Shown here one piece after another: positions 15,398 through 22,958 of a stretch of 36,839 bases of DNA. The stretch comes from an uncultured Collinsella sp. (GTDB lineage: Bacteria > Actinomycetota > Coriobacteriia > Coriobacteriales > Coriobacteriaceae). How positions within the stretch are numbered: position 1 is the stretch's first letter; each line of letters starts with the position of its first letter. A program made the position numbers and the translations under genes. The stretch spans positions 1 through 36,839 of the forward strand of contig CABRHW010000020.1 in NCBI GenBank assembly GCA_902470765.1. Direction: 5' to 3'. Below the pieces are notes generated by a model. The model was not told the origin of the DNA and did not search any database. It worked only from the letters and a program-made list of their open reading frames with translations.

Positions 15398-16324
15398 ATG
15401 CATTCTCCCCATCAACGCGACGCGCATCCGCAGCCGGTGTGCAGCCGTCGTATCTTCTTAGGCAGTGCGCTTGCTGCGAGCGCTACCGTTGTCGCCGGCG
15501 CGCTCGCCGGCTGTCAGCGCCCGTCCACGCTCAAGGTGGTTCAGCCCACGACGGGCGGCGGTCGCGACGACCTGTCCGATTCCGTTATCGGCAAGGACAA
15601 GATCCGCATCGGCATGGAGGCGGCCTACGCCCCGTACAACTGGCAGGTTTCCGAGGCCAGCGAGTTCACGATCCCCATCGACAACGTGCAGGGCGCCTAT
15701 GCCGATGGCTACGACGTGCAGATCGCCAAGATCGTCTGCAAGGCTCTCGGCGGCGAGCCCGTCGCCGTCAAGCAGAGCTTCTCGGGCCTTATCGACTCGC
15801 TCAACAACGGCCAGATTGACCTCATCATCGCCGGCATGAGCGCCACGCCCGAGCGCGAGGAGTCCGTCGGCTTTTCCGACCCGTACTTCATTGGCTACTT
15901 TGGCCTGTTCGTAAAAGAGGGCTCGCCTTACCAGAACGCCACCAAGCTCAGCGATTTCAGTGGTGCCACGGTGCTCGGCCAAAAGGACACCATGCTCGAT
16001 ACCGTCATCGACGAGATCCCGGGCGTCGTCCACAAAAACCCGGTCGATTCGGTCCCCACGGTGTTTTCGAATCTGCTGCAGGGCACGTGCGACGCCGTGA
16101 CCTACAACACCGAGAACGAGAAGGGCTATATGGCCCAAAACCCGGGTATCGTGCCGATTCAATTTGCCGAGGGCGAGGGTTTCAAGCAGGAGGTCACGGC
16201 AAACGTCGGCTGCCGCAAGGGCTCGGACAAGCTGCTTAAACTCATCGACAAGACACTCAAGGGCATTAGCCAAGAGGAGCGCGACCAAATGTGGGACGCG
16301 TGCCTCGACCGTCAGCCGGCATAG
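15398..16324 (+). CDS. Amino-acid ABC transporter substrate-binding lipoprotein (Tat-type signal)
   Basis: This 308-residue protein is a periplasmic-binding-protein type 2 receptor of the polar amino acid family. The core begins 'KIRIGMEAAYAPYNWQV' and continues with 'GYDVQIAKIVCKALGGEPVAVKQSFSGLIDSL', 'DLIIAGMSATPEREESVGFSDPYF' and 'LGQKDTM'. The N-terminus has a twin-arginine (Arg17-Arg18) in 'SRRIFLG', a hydrophobic stretch and a lipobox LAGC with Cys39, so it is probably a Tat-exported lipoprotein, which is less usual than Sec export for this family. The ATG at 15398 follows GGGAAGG. It is the first gene of an operon with the interrupted permease (9 nt later) and the ATPase. The exact amino acid is unknown. 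Confidence 0.93.
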   Translation: MHSPHQRDAHPQPVCSRRIFLGSALAASATVVAGALAGCQRPSTLKVVQPTTGGGRDDLSDSVIGKDKIRIGMEAAYAPYNWQVSEASEFTIPIDNVQGAYADGYDVQIAKIVCKALGGEPVAVKQSFSGLIDSLNNGQIDLIIAGMSATPEREESVGFSDPYFIGYFGLFVKEGSPYQNATKLSDFSGATVLGQKDTMLDTVIDEIPGVVHKNPVDSVPTVFSNLLQGTCDAVTYNTENEKGYMAQNPGIVPIQFAEGEGFKQEVTANVGCRKGSDKLLKLIDKTLKGISQEERDQMWDACLDRQPA

Positions 16325-16333
16325 GGAGGCAGC

Positions 16334-17482
16334 ATGAAAACCATCAATCGCCTGGCCTCCTTTATCAAGGCAGACCACCGTTATGTATACCTGGGCACGA
16401 GCGTTATCGCGGCGCTCGGCCTGGCGTTTAGCCAGCGCAACCCCACGCCGCTGAGCTTCTTGGCCCCCACCGGTATTTTCCAGGACTGCCTCTGGGCAAT
16501 TCTTTGGGCCTGGCTCGTCGTGTCGGCGGCGGCGCTGGTCACCAAGCTTATGCACTGGAGCGACTATCGCGAAACGTCGCCGTTCGCATCCGGGCGTTTC
16601 CGCCGTGGCGCGCGCCTGGGCAGCTATGTTGTGGTCGCCATCGCGGCAATCTTTTTCGTGGACCGTTGCGTCATGTCGTTTATCGATCTGGTGCAGGTGA
16701 GCATTGTCTCGGACTCCAACCCCAGCGACTTTTTGTCGAGCCTGGTCTACATGACCTACAAGAGCGGGGACTTCTTTATCCGCGGCATCGAGATCACCAT
16801 CGCGCTTGCCACCTTCGGCACCGTCATCGCATTCTTCCTGGCGCTGCTCTTTGTGTTCCTGCGTATTCAGACCTTCGACCGCGTAGACAACGACCTGGTG
16901 CGCTTCTTTAAGAGCATCGGCCGCGGTTTTGCGACCGTCTACTCCACCATCGTGCGCGGCACACCCATGATGGTTCAGGGTCTGCTCATCTACTATGCGG
17001 GCTTTACCGTCCTGCGCGGCATGGGCTTCGAGACCGCCCAGGCCAACCAGATCTGAAGCACCTTCACCGCCGGTCTCGTCACCATCTCGCTCAACTCCAC
17101 CGCCTACATGATGGAGGTCCTGCGCGGCGGCATCGAGTCCATCGATCCCGGCCAGGCCGAGGCAGCGCGCTCGCTGGGTCTGTCGCAGTGGCAGGCTATG
17201 CGCAAGGTCGTGTTTCCGCAGGGCATTAAAAACGCGATTCCGGCGCTCACCAACGAGCTCATCATCAACATCAAGGATTCGTCGGTGCTCTCGGTCATCG
17301 GCGTGTTCGACCTTATGTACGCCACCACCACCGTCGCCGGCGTGTACTATCGCCAGATGGAGGTCTACTGCGTGTCGCTTGTGGTCTACCTGATCCTGAC
17401 GCTCGTGGCGAGCCGCCTGCTCGAGGCCTTCGGCAAAAAGCTCGGCGCCGAGGCCCCGGCAACGCTGCCCAGCTCCAACTAG
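16334..17482 (+). pseudogene. Amino-acid ABC transporter permease interrupted by an in-frame TGA
   Basis: Read straight through, this is a 382-residue permease. It has an N-terminal membrane extension (about 1-140) and a His/Glu/Gln-type permease domain with 'GIEITIALATFGTVIAF', 'VRGTPMMVQGLLIYY', 'SLNSTAYMMEVLRGGIESID', the EAA loop 'EAARSLGLSQWQAMRKVVFPQ' and 'NIKDSSVLSVIG'. Codon 241 (17054-17056) is TGA. The frame is unchanged before and after it, so one substitution, for example from TGG or TGC, explains it. The first 240 residues lack the EAA loop that docks the ATPase. The open frame resuming at ATG 17108 has no ribosome binding site. Explanations are a recent nonsense mutation, a sequence error or stop-codon readthrough. 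Neighbouring subunits are intact, so the lesion is recent or not real. Confidence 0.88.
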
Positions 17483-17504
17483 GCTCAAGACGAGGAGAAT
17501 CATC

Positions 17505-18290
17505 ATGGCAGATACCGCCACTACCGGCACCGCGGCCGCCGCACAGACCAATGAGCCGCTTATCCGCGTTGAGGGCCTGCGCAAGAGCTTTGGCTCGCTT
17601 GAGGTGCTTAAGGGCATCGACCTCGCTGTCAATCCCGGTGAGGTCGTCACCATCATCGGCGCCTCGGGTTCGGGCAAGTCGACCTTCCTGCGCTGCCTCA
17701 ACCTGCTCGAGACCCCGGACGCGGGCCACATCTGGTTCCACGGCCAGGACCTCACGGCCGAGCGCTGCAACATCAACAAGCTGCGCGAGGACATCGGCAT
17801 GGTGTTCCAGGGCTTCAACCTCTTCAACAACATGGATGTGCTCGACAACTGTACGCTCGCGCCCGTCACGCTCAAAAAGATGAGCAAGGCCGAGGCCGAA
17901 AAGGTCGCGCTGGAGCATCTGACGAGCGTGGGACTCGAGAAGTTCGCGCACGCCGCCGTTGGTCGCCTGTCCGGCGGCCAAAAGCAGCGCGTGGCCATCG
18001 CTCGTGCCCTATGTATGAATCCGCAGATCATGCTGTTCGACGAGCCGACCTCCGCGCTCGACCCCGAGATCGTGGGCGAGGTGCTCGAGGTCATGCGCAA
18101 GCTCGCCGCCGACGGCATGACCATGGTCGTCGTCACGCACGAGATGGCCTTTGCCCGCACGGTGTCCGACCGCGTGGTCTTTATGGACAAGGGCGTGGTG
18201 CTCGAGGACGCCGCGCCGGCCGAGCTCTTCGGCAACCCCAAGCACCAGCGCACCCGCGAGTTCCTCTCGCGTTATCTCGAGGACAAATAA
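17505..18290 (+). CDS. Amino-acid ABC transporter ATP-binding protein (GlnQ/HisP type)
   Basis: This 261-residue ATPase has all canonical motifs: Walker A GASGSGKST at 52-60, Q-loop 'VFQGFNLF', signature 'LSGGQKQRVAIARAL', Walker B 'IMLFDEPTSALDPE' and switch His in 'VVVTHEM'. It energises uptake by the binding protein and permease encoded immediately upstream; the gap to the permease stop is 22 nt. The first 16 residues are a low-complexity Ala/Thr extension. GAGGAG precedes the ATG. The gene is intact even though the permease has an internal TGA. A GC-rich hairpin after its stop (18314-18338) may end the operon. Confidence 0.95.
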   Translation: MADTATTGTAAAAQTNEPLIRVEGLRKSFGSLEVLKGIDLAVNPGEVVTIIGASGSGKSTFLRCLNLLETPDAGHIWFHGQDLTAERCNINKLREDIGMVFQGFNLFNNMDVLDNCTLAPVTLKKMSKAEAEKVALEHLTSVGLEKFAHAAVGRLSGGQKQRVAIARALCMNPQIMLFDEPTSALDPEIVGEVLEVMRKLAADGMTMVVVTHEMAFARTVSDRVVFMDKGVVLEDAAPAELFGNPKHQRTREFLSRYLEDK

Positions 18291-18313
18291 CCGACCGCAA
18301 ACGCTTATGTGGC

Positions 18314-18338
18314 AGGGCCGCTCCGGTGGGGCGGCCCT
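18314..18338 (+). terminator. GC-rich hairpin after the amino-acid ABC operon
   Basis: AGGGCCGC (18314-18321) pairs perfectly with GCGGCCCT (18331-18338) around a 9-nt loop. Only CGTCAT follows, with no T-run, so termination would be weak. The M20 peptidase start lies 24 nt downstream, and read-through into it is likely. Confidence 0.5.
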
Positions 18339-18362
18339 CGTCATCACAATCGAAAGGATGTC

Positions 18363-19778
18363 ATGGCCGAGGTTTGGCGCTTCTTTGCGCATGAGGATGA
18401 TTTTGCCGATTTGGACAAGGCCGGCGCATGCGAGCGCCTGGGTCGCGTGCTGTCGTTTCCGACCATTTCGAGTATGGATGCCGAGGCGGTGGACTGGCAG
18501 CCGTTCGACGACCTGCGCGCGTATATGCAGCAGGCCTGGCCGCGCGTGTTTGCGGCGGGCGAGGTCGAGCTTATCGACCACTCGCTGTTGGTGACGCTTG
18601 TCGGCTCCGACCCTGCTCTCAAGCCCGTTATGCTCATGGGCCACATGGACGTGGTCCCCGTGGTGCCGGGTACCGAGGCCGACTGGACGCACGCCCCCTT
18701 TAGCGGGCACGTGGACGACGCCTACATTTGGGGCCGCGGTGCCATCGACATGAAAGACCAGGTCGCAGGTATTCTCGAGGCGGTTGAGTATGCGCTGGCG
18801 CACGGTTGGCAGCACGAGCGCACGCTGCTCCTGGCCTTTGGTCAGGACGAGGAGACGACGCAGTACGGCGCAGGCGCCATCGGCCGCGCGCTCGAGGAGC
18901 GCGGCATTGAGCTTGAGTACCTGATCGACGAGGGCGACTACCGCATCGTTCCGGCTGCCGAGTACGGCGCGGGCGAGGGCTGGCTTATGCATGCCGATCT
19001 CGCGGAGAAGGGCTACGCCGATATCGTGTTGAGGACGCGTAGCGAGGGCGGACATTCTTCCAACCCCTACGGCGGCACGTCGCTCGAGGTGCTCGGCCGT
19101 GCCATCGCCGCAATCTGCGATATCGAATGGCCGACGCGCGTCACGGACCTGCTTGTCGCACAGCTCGTCGAGCTGGGACTCTGCACGGCCGACGAGATTG
19201 CCTCCAACAAGGACGCCATCGTGCGCGAGTGCCTTGCCAGCAAGAAGCTCTATCCGCTCGTGACCACCACCTGTGCACCGACCCAAATCGAGGGCGGTAG
19301 CACCGGTGCTAACGTGATGCCGCAGGATATGTGGGCCAGTATCAATTTCCGCATGCTCGAGGGCACGAGTGTGGCCGACGTTGTGGCGCGCTGCCGTGAG
19401 GCGGTTGCCGGGGCGGACCTTGCCGGTCGTGTCGAAGTGGAGCTGGGCCCCGGCAGCTCCGAGCCCTCGCCGTCCCCGCGCATCGGTGGTCCCGGCCTCG
19501 AGGCGGTTCGCTCCATCGCCGCCCGCTATTTCTGCGATCCAAAGGGGACGGAGGAAAACGGATCATCCGAGCCGTTGGCGATTGTCCCCTCGACCGTGAT
19601 CGGCGCGACCGACGCTGCCAACTACCAGCACATTTGCTCCGAATGCATTCGTTTTTCGGCGTTTGTGGTCGACGATGACGAGTGCGACCGCGGCGTCCAC
19701 GGCACCAACGAGCGCATCACCCGCCGCGCCTACCTCCAGGGTGTTCGCTTCCTCATCGCCCTGCTCCATACGCTCTAG
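18363..19778 (+). CDS. M20-family metallopeptidase (dipeptidase/deacylase-like)
   Basis: This 471-residue enzyme has the two-zinc M20 core: His94 and Asp96 in 'GHMDVVP', bridging Asp129 in 'GRGAIDMKDQ', Glu163-Glu164 in 'QDEETT', and a late His in 'GVHGTNERI'. A lid/dimerisation domain sits in the middle ('GGHSSNPYGGTSLEVLGRAI' to 'GGSTGANVMPQDMWASINFRMLEG'). Members cleave peptides or N-acyl amino acids in the cytoplasm. The ATG at 18363 follows AAAGG; an upstream frame to 18309 would run through the hairpin and is rejected. It follows the amino-acid importer, so processing of an imported peptide or acyl amino acid is a reasonable inference. A palindromic repeat begins on its stop codon. Confidence 0.92.
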   Translation: MAEVWRFFAHEDDFADLDKAGACERLGRVLSFPTISSMDAEAVDWQPFDDLRAYMQQAWPRVFAAGEVELIDHSLLVTLVGSDPALKPVMLMGHMDVVPVVPGTEADWTHAPFSGHVDDAYIWGRGAIDMKDQVAGILEAVEYALAHGWQHERTLLLAFGQDEETTQYGAGAIGRALEERGIELEYLIDEGDYRIVPAAEYGAGEGWLMHADLAEKGYADIVLRTRSEGGHSSNPYGGTSLEVLGRAIAAICDIEWPTRVTDLLVAQLVELGLCTADEIASNKDAIVRECLASKKLYPLVTTTCAPTQIEGGSTGANVMPQDMWASINFRMLEGTSVADVVARCREAVAGADLAGRVEVELGPGSSEPSPSPRIGGPGLEAVRSIAARYFCDPKGTEENGSSEPLAIVPSTVIGATDAANYQHICSECIRFSAFVVDDDECDRGVHGTNERITRRAYLQGVRFLIALLHTL

Positions 19779-19812
19779 AATCCGACAAAGGGACTCTCCC
19801 TTTGTCGGATTC
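19778..19812. repeat. 35-nt palindromic repeat, AATGTGACAAAGGGA family (copy 4)
   Basis: This is a perfect inverted repeat with 16-nt arms around CTC, starting GAATCCGACAAAGGGA and ending TCCCTTTGTCGGATTC. Relative to copy 1, GTGAC has become CCGAC on one arm and GTCAC has become GTCGG on the other, so pairing is kept. It begins on the last base of the M20 peptidase TAG and can act as a terminator-like hairpin. Confidence 0.8.
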
Positions 19813-19893
19813 CGTGCGGGTTATATGCAGGTTTGCCTGCGCACGCTATCATGTATGGGTTAGACCGCAACTATGTACCCCGTACGCGAAGGG

Positions 19894-19995
19894 ATGCGCA
19901 TGTATCTGAAAATCGACATGCTCTAGCTGGACTTACCCCCGCAATGGCGCCGTGCGCCCCATCAATTCTGCCGATTTTCACCTTCACGCATATAA
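19894..19995 (+). other. Short leader reading frame ending in UAG, in frame with prfA
   Basis: Two ATGs (19894 and 19900) begin a leader peptide ending 'MYLKIDML' and a TAG at 19924-19926. AAGG stands 7 nt before the second ATG. Past the TAG the same frame stays open for 22 codons and stops at TAA 19993-19995, which overlaps the prfA ribosome binding site AAAGGAG (19994-20000). It is also in frame with prfA. UAG is decoded only by RF1, the prfA product, so an autoregulatory leader is conceivable. It may equally be chance or a gene remnant. Confidence 0.35.
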
Positions 19996-20007
19996 AGGAG
20001 TCCCGTC

Positions 20008-21075
20008 ATGCGCGACAAGCTCGAAAAGATCATCAAGGCCTACGAGGAGCTCGAGAAAAAGCTTTCCGACCCGGCCGTCGCTTCCGATATCAAGGAGTTC
20101 ACGCGTCTCAACAAGGAGTACGCGCACCAGTCCGACCTCATCGCTGCCTCGCGCGAGTACATCGGCGCGCTCGATGACATCGAGGCTGCCAAGGAAATGC
20201 TCCACGATACTACCGATGCCGATGAGAAGGAGATGCTCCAGATGGACATCTCCGAAAACGAGGCCAAGCTTCCCCAGCTCGAGGAAGACATTAAGTACAT
20301 GCTCATCCCGAGCGACCCCAACGACGACAAGAACACCATCGTCGAGATTCGCTCCGCCGCTGGTGGCGACGAGGCGGCTATCTTTGCCGGCGATCTGTAC
20401 AAGATGTATCAGCGCTTCTGCGAGTCGCGCGGCTGGAAGACCACCGTGCTCGACTCCAGCCCCAGCGAGGCCGGCGGCTTTAAGTCCATCGAGTTCAAGG
20501 TCGAGGGCGACCGCGTCTACTCCGTCATGAAGTTCGAGTCCGGCGTGCACCGCGTCCAGCGCGTTCCCAAGACCGAGTCCCAGGGCCGTATCCAGACCTC
20601 CACGGCGACCGTCGCCGTACTTCCCGAAGCCGAGGAGATCGACGTCCAGATCAACCAGTCCGACCTGCGCATCGACACCTACTGCGCCTCCGGTCCTGGC
20701 GGTCAGTGCGTTAACACCACTTATTCCGCCGTGCGCATCACCCACCTGCCCACCAACACCGTGGTGCAGTCGCAGGAACAGCGCTCCCAGATCCAGAACC
20801 GCGAAGTCTGCATGCAGATGCTGCGCGCCCGTCTGTACGAGATGGAGCTCGAGAAGCAGCAGGCAGAGCTCGGTGCCGAGCGCCAGAGCCAGATCGGCCA
20901 CGGCAACCGTTCCGAGAAGATCCGTACCTACAACCAGCCCCAGGACCGCGTGACCGATCACCGCATCGGTTTCAACTCCACCTACAATGGCGTCCTCCTG
21001 GGCGACCAGCTCGGCACCGTCATCGAGGCGCTCGCCGCCGCCGAGCGTGCCGAGAAGCTGGCACAGGCCGTGTAG
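20008..21075 (+). CDS. prfA: Peptide chain release factor 1 (RF1)
   Basis: This 355-residue factor reads UAA and UAG and triggers peptide release. The codon-recognition tripeptide is Pro187-Lys188-Thr189 (PxT class of RF1), and the catalytic GGQ is at 231-233. Two positions differ from the sequence I know as usual: 'GRIQTS' instead of 'GRIHTS' after the tripeptide, and 'GGQCVNTT' instead of 'GGQHVNTT'. They may be lineage features. The GGQ Gln is the substrate of PrmC, encoded next. AAAGGAG stands 7 nt before the ATG. A UAG-terminated leader frame precedes it. The long gap after it contains structured element B and other repeats. Confidence 0.97.
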   Translation: MRDKLEKIIKAYEELEKKLSDPAVASDIKEFTRLNKEYAHQSDLIAASREYIGALDDIEAAKEMLHDTTDADEKEMLQMDISENEAKLPQLEEDIKYMLIPSDPNDDKNTIVEIRSAAGGDEAAIFAGDLYKMYQRFCESRGWKTTVLDSSPSEAGGFKSIEFKVEGDRVYSVMKFESGVHRVQRVPKTESQGRIQTSTATVAVLPEAEEIDVQINQSDLRIDTYCASGPGGQCVNTTYSAVRITHLPTNTVVQSQEQRSQIQNREVCMQMLRARLYEMELEKQQAELGAERQSQIGHGNRSEKIRTYNQPQDRVTDHRIGFNSTYNGVLLGDQLGTVIEALAAAERAEKLAQAV

Positions 21076-21218
21076 GTTACGCGGTTTTACAAACCGCGTA
21101 ACGACTCGACGCTGCAAACGCCCCTAAGCGGCAATCTGACGTTCAATCGTCGGTCGCGTACCAAAGTACGCTTTCCTCCTCTTTCACGTCACCTTGCTCG
21201 CTTAGGGGCGTTTTCGCT
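21076..21218 (+). repeat. Composite structured 3' element, copy B
   Basis: The element starts on the base after the prfA TAG. The first hairpin pairs GTTACGCGGTTT (21076-21087) with AAACCGCGTAAC (21091-21102). The linker is GACGCTGC. The outer stem pairs 21116-21130 with 21199-21213, extended by GCAA (21131-21134) with TTGC (21194-21197) and leaving a bulged T at 21198. Inside are the inner pair TGACGT/ACGTCA and an apical stem GCGTAC/GTACGC. It ends TTTTCGCT, giving terminator-like character. Confidence 0.82.
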
Positions 21219-21249
21219 GACTTATGCTCAACCTGCGGCGCCTTAGATG

Positions 21250-21279
21250 TAGTCATTGGGGACGTTCTTAAATGACTAG
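21250..21279. repeat. Palindromic intergenic repeat with the GGGGACGTT core (copy 2)
   Basis: TAGTCATT (21250-21257) pairs with AATGACTA (21271-21278) around a GGGGACGTTCTTA loop. Bases 21256-21279 are the exact reverse complement of 3990-4013 over 24 nt. It is the second copy in the window of a dispersed intergenic repeat. Confidence 0.65.
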
Positions 21280-21432
21280 GTTGGGTACATTGCTTTGAGA
21301 TGTTATTCAGTCGGCTGTTATGGCATTTGAGCTGCTTACCTGCTTAAGGTAATTGACGGCATATATCTGCTATCGAAAATATTGCTCGAAAAATTGTCCA
21401 AGAAGTCGCGGGGCGATTTTTGATGGGTCGCG

Positions 21433-21503
21433 CGTCAAGTGATTTGGCAAGTTCTTGGTTAGATATTGGTCAGTTTTGGGGCAACCTTGCCAAAAACTTG
21501 ACG
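21433..21503. repeat. 71-nt two-step inverted repeat
   Basis: CGTCAAGT (21433-21440) and TTTGGCAAG (21443-21451) on the left pair with CTTGCCAAA (21486-21494) and ACTTGACG (21496-21503) on the right. This gives 17 bp with a small 2/1-nt internal loop and a 34-nt terminal loop. It lies in the AT-richer prfA-prmC gap and is not followed by a T-run. Confidence 0.6.
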
Positions 21504-21669
21504 GATGCAGATTTAGACGTCGACGAATGAACACTTCAGGTGGGCTCCAAGCAAAATTCTGGGCTGATTCTCGATAATCGCCTTCAATCGTCCCTTGCCA
21601 GGCGCTGGCCTCGCTTACAATCTGCTCCGACATTCGCGCGCCGCCCGGCGCTTAAGAGGGGAGGGCCCC

Positions 21670-22944
21670 ATGGCAAACGAGATCTGGACCATCAAGCGTT
21701 GTCTCGAGTGGACCAAGGAGTACCTGGCCGAGCGCGGCGAGGAGCATCCCCGTCTTTCTGCCGAGTGGCTGCTGTGCGCCGCCACGGGCCTGGCGCGCAT
21801 TGACCTATATATGCGTATGGACGAGACGCTTAACGCGGCCCAGCTCGAGACCATGCATGCGGCCGTTGTCCGCCGCGCTAAGGGCGAGCCGCTGCAATAC
21901 ATCACGGGCAGCACGCAGTTTCGCATGATCGACGTCGCGTGCGCCCCCGGTGTGCTCATTCCGCGCCCCGAGACCGAGATGCTCGTCGAGGAAGTCCTCA
22001 ATTATCTGGATGCCGAGGTACTGAGCCCCGAGGCCGCTGCCCGTCAGCGTGTTGAGCTGCCTTGGAACGATGAGGTCGAGGAGGCACGCAAGGCCGAGGC
22101 CGCATTGGCCGACGAGCGAGCGACGGCCGAGCGCCGTGCCGCCAACCTCACAGCTGCCGACGAGGCGGCGCTAGGCGGCGATGTGCTGGGCAGTCGCGCT
22201 TATGCCGAGGAACTGGCCGATCGCGAGGCCGAGGAAGCCGCCGCGCAGGCGGCAGAAGCCGAAGCGGCAGAAGCAGAGGCCATGGAAACCCCCGAGCCCG
22301 AGCTCGACGAATACGGCATCGCCATTGAGGACAACGACCAACAGGCGACTCCCGCGCAAGATGCCGCCGAGGCCAACGTATCTGCCCCAGCTGAGCCCCG
22401 CACTACCCGCGTTCTCGAGGTCGGCTGCGGCACGGGCTGCATTTCGCTCTCCCTTGCCTGGGAGCGCCGCGGCCACGTTACCTGCACTGCTACCGATATC
22501 GAGCCGCGCGCCATCGACCTTGCTACCAAGAACCGTGATGCGCTTGGCCTCACGTCCGACGAGGTTGCCTTCAGCCTCACAAACCTGGTGAGCTCCATTC
22601 CCCGCGAAGAGTGGGGCACCTTTGACGTACTCGTCTCCAACCCGCCCTACATCCCCACCGATGTCATGCGCTCGCTGCCGCACGAGGTCAAGGACTTTGA
22701 GCCCGATCTGGCGCTCGAGGGTGGCGCCGACGGCCTCGATATCTTCCGCCGCCTGCTCAACGCGGCGCCCTACATGTTGCGCGCCGGCGGCCTCTTTGCC
22801 TGCGAGCTCTACGAGGGCGCGCTCGACGCTGCGGCCGAGCTCTGCCGCCAAGCGGGTCTGTCGGACGTGCGCATCGTCCACGACCTCACCGATCGCCCCC
22901 GCATCGTCCGAGCCATCGTCACCGAGCCCAAACAGCGCCAGTAA
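21670..22944 (+). CDS. prmC: Release factor glutamine methyltransferase with a large internal insertion
   Basis: PrmC methylates the GGQ glutamine of release factors with S-adenosylmethionine. This protein has 424 residues against about 280 in most bacteria. The N-terminal helical domain (1-100) ends with the usual 'VLIPRPETE'. SAM motif I 'LEVGCGTGCISL' begins at 249 and the substrate-glutamine motif NPPY is at 324-327. Between them, residues 114-245 form an extra segment rich in Ala and Glu ('ADREAEEAAAQAAEAEAAEAEA'), probably a long charged helix or disordered linker. Catalytic motifs are intact, so the enzyme is likely active. The start at 21670 follows GGGGAGG. It lies downstream of prfA, as is common. 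Confidence 0.94.
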   Translation: MANEIWTIKRCLEWTKEYLAERGEEHPRLSAEWLLCAATGLARIDLYMRMDETLNAAQLETMHAAVVRRAKGEPLQYITGSTQFRMIDVACAPGVLIPRPETEMLVEEVLNYLDAEVLSPEAAARQRVELPWNDEVEEARKAEAALADERATAERRAANLTAADEAALGGDVLGSRAYAEELADREAEEAAAQAAEAEAAEAEAMETPEPELDEYGIAIEDNDQQATPAQDAAEANVSAPAEPRTTRVLEVGCGTGCISLSLAWERRGHVTCTATDIEPRAIDLATKNRDALGLTSDEVAFSLTNLVSSIPREEWGTFDVLVSNPPYIPTDVMRSLPHEVKDFEPDLALEGGADGLDIFRRLLNAAPYMLRAGGLFACELYEGALDAAAELCRQAGLSDVRIVHDLTDRPRIVRAIVTEPKQRQ

Positions 22945-22958
22945 TATTTATTAACTGG

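Larger units (their letters stand above)
21219..21669. other. Long AT-richer non-coding gap between prfA and prmC
   Basis: After structured element B, this 451-nt stretch shows no gene I can support. It holds a second copy of the GGGGACGTT palindrome (21250-21279) and a 71-nt imperfect inverted repeat (21433-21503). The last 30 nt hold the prmC ribosome binding site (GGGGAGG). An 87-codon minus-strand frame (21370-21633) lacks a ribosome binding site. The region is visibly less GC-rich than the genes on either side and may consist of accumulated repeats. Confidence 0.6.

Noticed and set aside
17054..17110. Selenocysteine insertion at the permease TGA
   Set aside because: Downstream sequence gives only very short stems with no convincing SECIS-like hairpin, and permeases of this family are not known selenoproteins.
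17108..17482. Reading the permease 3' part as an independent gene starting at ATG 17108
   Set aside because: There is no ribosome binding site, the start lies in the middle of a conserved permease segment, and the frame is the same as the upstream part, so an interrupted gene is the simpler reading.
15458..18253. Very long open frame on the minus strand opposite the amino-acid ABC operon
   Set aside because: It is antisense to three genes with clear motifs, its translation is low in hydrophobic order and resembles no family, and it follows from GC-rich codon structure. It also passes through the site of the permease TGA without meaning.
21128..21160. T-arm-like hairpin (GACG TTCAAT CGTC) in element B suggesting a tRNA
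   Set aside because: No acceptor or anticodon arms surround it, and copies A and C lack this hairpin, so it is a by-product of the B sequence.
21370..21633. 87-codon minus-strand frame in the prfA-prmC gap
   Set aside because: No ribosome binding site precedes its ATG, it covers the 71-nt inverted repeat, and its translation shows no recognisable domain. A small unknown gene cannot be fully excluded.
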